Made by a program: the position numbers and the translations under genes | In this document: positions 61,340 to 64,000 of the stretch, piece by piece | Position numbering within the stretch: the first letter of the stretch is position 1 | How the letters are laid out: the number at the start of each line of letters is the position of its first letter | Source of the DNA: Puniceibacterium sp. IMCC21224 | Lineage (GTDB): Bacteria; Pseudomonadota; Alphaproteobacteria; Rhodobacterales; Rhodobacteraceae | Direction: 5' to 3' | Assembly: GCF_001038505.1 (NCBI RefSeq) | Contig: NZ_LDPY01000004.1 | Span: 124,001 to 188,000, forward strand | DNA: 64,000 bases | The notes under the pieces: model-generated | What the model was told of the DNA's origin: nothing | The model's database searches: none | Seen by the model: only the letters and a program-made list of their open reading frames with translations

Positions 61340-62224
61340 ATGCGCTTGATAGGCTACGCGCAAGTTTCCACGGAGGATCAGACCCCCCTGCCCCAGTCTG
61401 AGGCCCTTCAATCTGCTGGCTGCGCCGAAATCTTCGAAGAACACGCCTCCGGCGGCAATCGCGCGCGTCCAGTGCTTGCGCGCGTGCTCGAACGTGTCCA
61501 GAACGGCGACACGCTGGTCGTCGTGCGGATAGACCGGCTTGCGCGGTCTTTGTCGCACTTGCTGGAGGTGATCGAACGTCTGGAGGCCAAGGGGGCTTTC
61601 TTCCGTTCTCTCCAAGACCCGATCGACACGGCTTCTCCACAAGGCAAGTTCACATTGCAGGTGTTGGGCGCAGCGGCCGAGTTCGAACGCGCTCTGATCC
61701 GCGAACGCACCAAGGCCGGGCTGGCGAGCGCCCGTAGTAAGGGCCGGATCGGCGGGAACCCGGGCCTGCGCGCCGGCGATCCAGCGGCGCTCCGCAAGGT
61801 GCGGCTCGCGCGGCAAGACGGCTATATGGAGCGCTTGAACGAAACCGCGCAGGACTGGGTGCCCCATGTGCGCCGCCTGCGCCCCGATATGGCTTGGGAA
61901 GACGTGCTGCGGATCATCAATGGCCCCCTGCCCCACGACCGCCACTGGACCCAGAGTCGCTTGCTGCGTGCCGTGAAAGCCTATGTGCGTGACGGGTTCC
62001 TGCCCGCAAAGGTGCTGGACCGTGCCGGACGCCGTGAAGCAGACGACCGCCTGCCTGCGATTGTCGCCGCGATCAAAGGCGCAGATCCCGGCATGACGCT
62101 GCAGGCGATCTGTGACCGGCTGGAATCCATGCGTGAGCGCACGCCGCGTGGACGCATGAGCTGGCAGCCGTCGTCCGTGAGGATGCTGCTGGAACGGGCG
62201 GAGCGAATTGGGTTGTTGGAGTGA
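61340..62224 (+). CDS. Serine recombinase (resolvase/invertase family) with altered active site
   Basis: A 294-aa protein with an N-terminal resolvase domain: MRLIGYAQVSTEDQ with nucleophile Ser10, VVVRIDRLARSLSHLL, FRSLQDPIDTASPQGKFTLQVLGAAAEFERALIRERT, and an extended C-terminal domain. The common motif is YARVST; here Arg8 is Gln, a single-base change (CGA to CAA). Arg8 is needed for catalysis in characterised resolvases, so activity may be reduced. It is divergent from parD and may have been a transposon- or plasmid-borne resolvase. Confidence 0.88.
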   Translation: MRLIGYAQVSTEDQTPLPQSEALQSAGCAEIFEEHASGGNRARPVLARVLERVQNGDTLVVVRIDRLARSLSHLLEVIERLEAKGAFFRSLQDPIDTASPQGKFTLQVLGAAAEFERALIRERTKAGLASARSKGRIGGNPGLRAGDPAALRKVRLARQDGYMERLNETAQDWVPHVRRLRPDMAWEDVLRIINGPLPHDRHWTQSRLLRAVKAYVRDGFLPAKVLDRAGRREADDRLPAIVAAIKGADPGMTLQAICDRLESMRERTPRGRMSWQPSSVRMLLERAERIGLLE

Positions 62225-62300
62225 GTTTTGGCGCAAAGCCTGTTCGTCACTTCAGGCTAATTCACAAATTGGGCCGGAACGTTAGCCGCACAATAATTTA

Positions 62301-62339
62301 ACCTTGCAAATCTTCCACATGATGGAGTAATTGCAAGGT
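62301..62339. promoter_or_regulatory. Inverted repeat overlapping the ATPase start region
   Basis: ACCTTGCAA and TTGCAAGGT, 9-bp perfect arms 21 bases apart, end one base before the ATPase ATG at 62340. It could be an operator or an RNA hairpin covering the ribosome site (AAGG). Confidence 0.5.
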
Positions 62340-63503
62340 ATGTATATGCGCCAAACTCATCAACTTGTGCAATCCGCGCTTGCGAACCAAGCCGCTGTTG
62401 TGCTCCTCGGTCCCCGGCAGGTTGGGAAGACCACGCTTGCTCTCGACATCGCTCCGGAGCAACCATCGGTATACCTAGATCTTGAACGTGACGCGGACCG
62501 GCAGATCCTGACCGAACCAGATCTCTATCTGGATGAACAAACGGGAAAACTCGTCATCCTCGACGAAGTGCAGCAGATGCCCGGCCTCTTCAAGAGCCTG
62601 CGTGGTCAGATCGACCAGCGCAGGCGGGCCGGGTTTCGTACGGGGCAGTTTCTGCTTTTAGGGTCAGCCTCCAATGTTCTTCTGCAACAATCGGCAGAGT
62701 CCCTCGCTGGAAGGGTCCGGTATATCGAAATGCCCCCTCTGCAACTTACCGAGGTTGGGGCTGATCAGTTGAATGCGCTCTGGTTGCGTGGTGGCTTTCC
62801 TGACAGTTTCTTGGCTGCCAGCGATCAGGCCAGCATGGACTGGCGTCTAGATTTCCTGCGCACATATCTGGAACGAGACATCCCTGCCCTCGGGCCGCGT
62901 ATTCCGGCCGCAACCTTGCGGCGCTTCTGGACCATGTTGGCGCATGTGCAAGGCGGCCTGCTGAATGCTGCTGCCCTTGCTGAAGGGCTCGGAGTATCGG
63001 GGCAAACGATTGGACGCTACCTCGACTTGCTCGTCGATCTCATGCTGGTGCGGCGGCTGCAGCCCTGGCATGAGAATGTCGGCAAACGCCTGGTGAAATC
63101 GCCAAAAGTCTATGTGCGGGACAGCGGGATCGTGCATGCGCTGTTGAGTATTGGTACGACCGAGGGCTTGCTCGGGCATCCTGTCGTCGGCGGCAGTTGG
63201 GAGGGGTTCTGCATCGAGACCCTTCTTGCCGCGGCGCCCGCCGGCACCGAACCATTCTTCTATCGCACCTCTGCCGGAGCCGAACTTGATTTGGTTCTGC
63301 GTTTGCCGGGTGGCGACATCTGGGCCGTCGAGATCAAGCGCACGACCGCGCCGAAGGTTTCTCGTGGTTTCCACACCGGCGCAGAAGACGTCAAAGCGAA
63401 CCGGAAGCTGCTGATCTACGCCGGAGAGCGTGACGTCCCCGTGGCAGAAGATATCCGGGCAATATCTCTCGAACAGGGAATTGGGCTGTTGAGAGCGCTT
63501 TAG
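62340..63503 (+). CDS. AAA+ ATPase with DUF4143 and PD-(D/E)xK-like C-terminus
   Basis: A 387-aa protein from the ATG at 62340 (TTG 62331 and ATG 62346 are alternatives). It has Walker A GPRQVGKTT, Walker B KLVILDEVQQ, a sensor-like LLLGSAS, then the DUF4143 region and a final GAELDLVLRLPGGDIWAVEIKRT resembling a PD-(D/E)xK core (D...E-x-K). The family is widespread, of unknown function and often mobile. It lies next to the recombinases and ParDE. Its expression may be controlled by the inverted repeat upstream. Confidence 0.82.
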   Translation: MYMRQTHQLVQSALANQAAVVLLGPRQVGKTTLALDIAPEQPSVYLDLERDADRQILTEPDLYLDEQTGKLVILDEVQQMPGLFKSLRGQIDQRRRAGFRTGQFLLLGSASNVLLQQSAESLAGRVRYIEMPPLQLTEVGADQLNALWLRGGFPDSFLAASDQASMDWRLDFLRTYLERDIPALGPRIPAATLRRFWTMLAHVQGGLLNAAALAEGLGVSGQTIGRYLDLLVDLMLVRRLQPWHENVGKRLVKSPKVYVRDSGIVHALLSIGTTEGLLGHPVVGGSWEGFCIETLLAAAPAGTEPFFYRTSAGAELDLVLRLPGGDIWAVEIKRTTAPKVSRGFHTGAEDVKANRKLLIYAGERDVPVAEDIRAISLEQGIGLLRAL

Positions 63504-63529
63504 CGCAGCGCTGGCTTTTCCCGCTGCGC
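63503..63529 (+). terminator. Hairpin at the ATPase 3' end
   Basis: GCGCAGCG...CGCTGCGC, an 8-bp perfect stem with an 11-base loop, overlaps the TAG stop. There is no T-run afterwards, so it may be a factor-assisted terminator or a 3' stabiliser. Confidence 0.4.
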
Positions 63530-63700
63530 GCCTGCGCGAGTTCCAAGGTATTTCTTGTTTGGGTCAGTTTCAACAGAGTTTCCAATTTTCCTTGGTATCT
63601 TTCTCGACCGCCGGACGTCTCCCGATGCCGCCCTGTTGCATGGAATGCACATCGCAGCGGCCGCCCCGTCCACAACGGCCGTGGCACATCTTCCTCCCCG

Positions 63701-64000
63701 GGATTGCCAACTTATTCTGCAGTGATCACAGAAGCCCCGTCCGGCTTTTATCACGCGGTCATTTCGAGGGCATAGCTCCGCCACAGATCGAAAGCATCTG
63801 ATCTGACATGGCGGTATGAAGCGGCGGAAAGGCGATATCGGCGGGGGCGGAAGATTGTGTTGATCTGGTCGTGGGCGGAAAGGAAGCGTTGCGCCTGCCC
63901 TGGCGACTTGAACCGGCCCATGAGCTTCTCTCGCTTTCGGGTCGGTCGATACGAACCTTCGATCCGATTATTGAGGCCCTTGTGGGCGCGATGATCGGCG
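63701..64000. mobile_element. Second IS6-family element, left part (continues beyond window)
   Basis: The left end near 63701 reads GGATTGCCAACTTATTCTG, related to the inverted repeat of the first IS6 element (GGCATTGCTAAGTTGTT). A transposase C-terminus on the minus strand follows. The element is distinct in sequence from the copy at 58624, so they are related rather than identical. Confidence 0.6.
63751..64000 (-). CDS. IS6-family transposase, C-terminal part (cut by window end)
   Basis: The minus-strand frame ends with TGA at 63751-63753 and reads, from the window edge, AHKGLNNRIEGSYRPTRKREKLMGRF, then FLSAHDQINTIFRPRRYRLSAASYRHVRSDAFDLWRSYALEMTA. The same blocks occur in the first IS6 transposase (NNAIEGSHRPTRKREKIFGRF, FLSAHDQINLIFRPRRFQL). 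No stop is seen to the window end, so the gene may be intact outside. Confidence 0.82.
   Translation of the reverse strand, partial: ADHRAHKGLNNRIEGSYRPTRKREKLMGRFKSPGQAQRFLSAHDQINTIFRPRRYRLSAASYRHVRSDAFDLWRSYALEMTA

Noticed and set aside
1..64000. CRISPR arrays, tRNA or rRNA genes
   Set aside because: No regularly spaced repeats and no tRNA- or rRNA-like sequences were recognised by eye; a covariance-model scan was not possible.

Overview
The window reads as high-GC alphaproteobacterial DNA, most like Rhodobacterales (inferred from codon usage, operon style and protein families; no rRNA or tRNA is present to confirm it). About 50 kb is a dense island for acyl-CoA catabolism. The last 14 kb hold an efflux operon, a small oxidoreductase locus and a mobile segment.

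Layout. (1) 1-8691, plus strand: end of a phenylacetate-CoA-ligase-type gene, both subunits of a biotin-dependent acyl-CoA carboxylase, an HMG-CoA-lyase-like aldolase, an SDR, a citryl-CoA-lyase-like protein, an acyl-CoA dehydrogenase (ACAD) and a double-hotdog hydratase. (2) 8734-16569, plus: operator, a 30-codon leader ORF, then a complete branched-chain-amino-acid-type (HAAT) ABC importer with an embedded acyl-CoA ligase, and an SDR. (3) 16592-21033: AMACR-like CaiB protein (minus), then enoyl-CoA hydratase, SCP2-type thiolase and ACAD (plus). (4) 21034-22881: decayed DNA with remnants of an IS3-family element, a second citryl-CoA-lyase-like gene, an ACAD and a nitronate monooxygenase. (5) 22882-34430: two minus operons (ligase, enoyl-CoA hydratase, paired ACADs, MaoC, transglutaminase-like protein; AMACR-like protein, hotdog hydratase, Cys-less thiolase-fold aldolase, DUF35 partner) and, divergently, two type III CoA-transferases. 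(6) 34446-50650, minus: ACAD, ETF, two enoyl-CoA hydratases, a second HAAT importer with two binding proteins and its own ligase, SDR, ACAD and CaiB protein. (7) 50848-58608: TetR-MFP-RND efflux operon, a TetR/HxlR pair, a LigB-type dioxygenase and an NmrA-like SDR. (8) 58624-64000: an IS6-like element, tyrosine recombinase, ParDE, serine recombinase, ATPase, and the end of a second IS6-like element.

How it fits together. Two importer-plus-ligase modules would bring in organic acids and thioesterify them. AMACR-like racemases, several ACADs feeding ETF, hydratases, SDRs and thiolases give beta-oxidation. The Cys-less thiolase plus DUF35 pair resembles Ltp2/DUF35 retro-aldolases for alpha-methyl-branched side chains. 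The carboxylase, HMG-CoA-lyase-like and citryl-CoA-lyase-like enzymes could handle beta-methyl branches. The inferred substrate is a methyl-branched isoprenoid-, steroid- or alicyclic-type acid, but its identity cannot be read from sequence.

The strongest unannotated signal is a repeated operator, TCTAAC-N4-GTTAG(A/G), found five times, each time in front of an island operon, with its right half supplying the putative -10 hexamer. It looks like one TetR-type regulon that unites the island.
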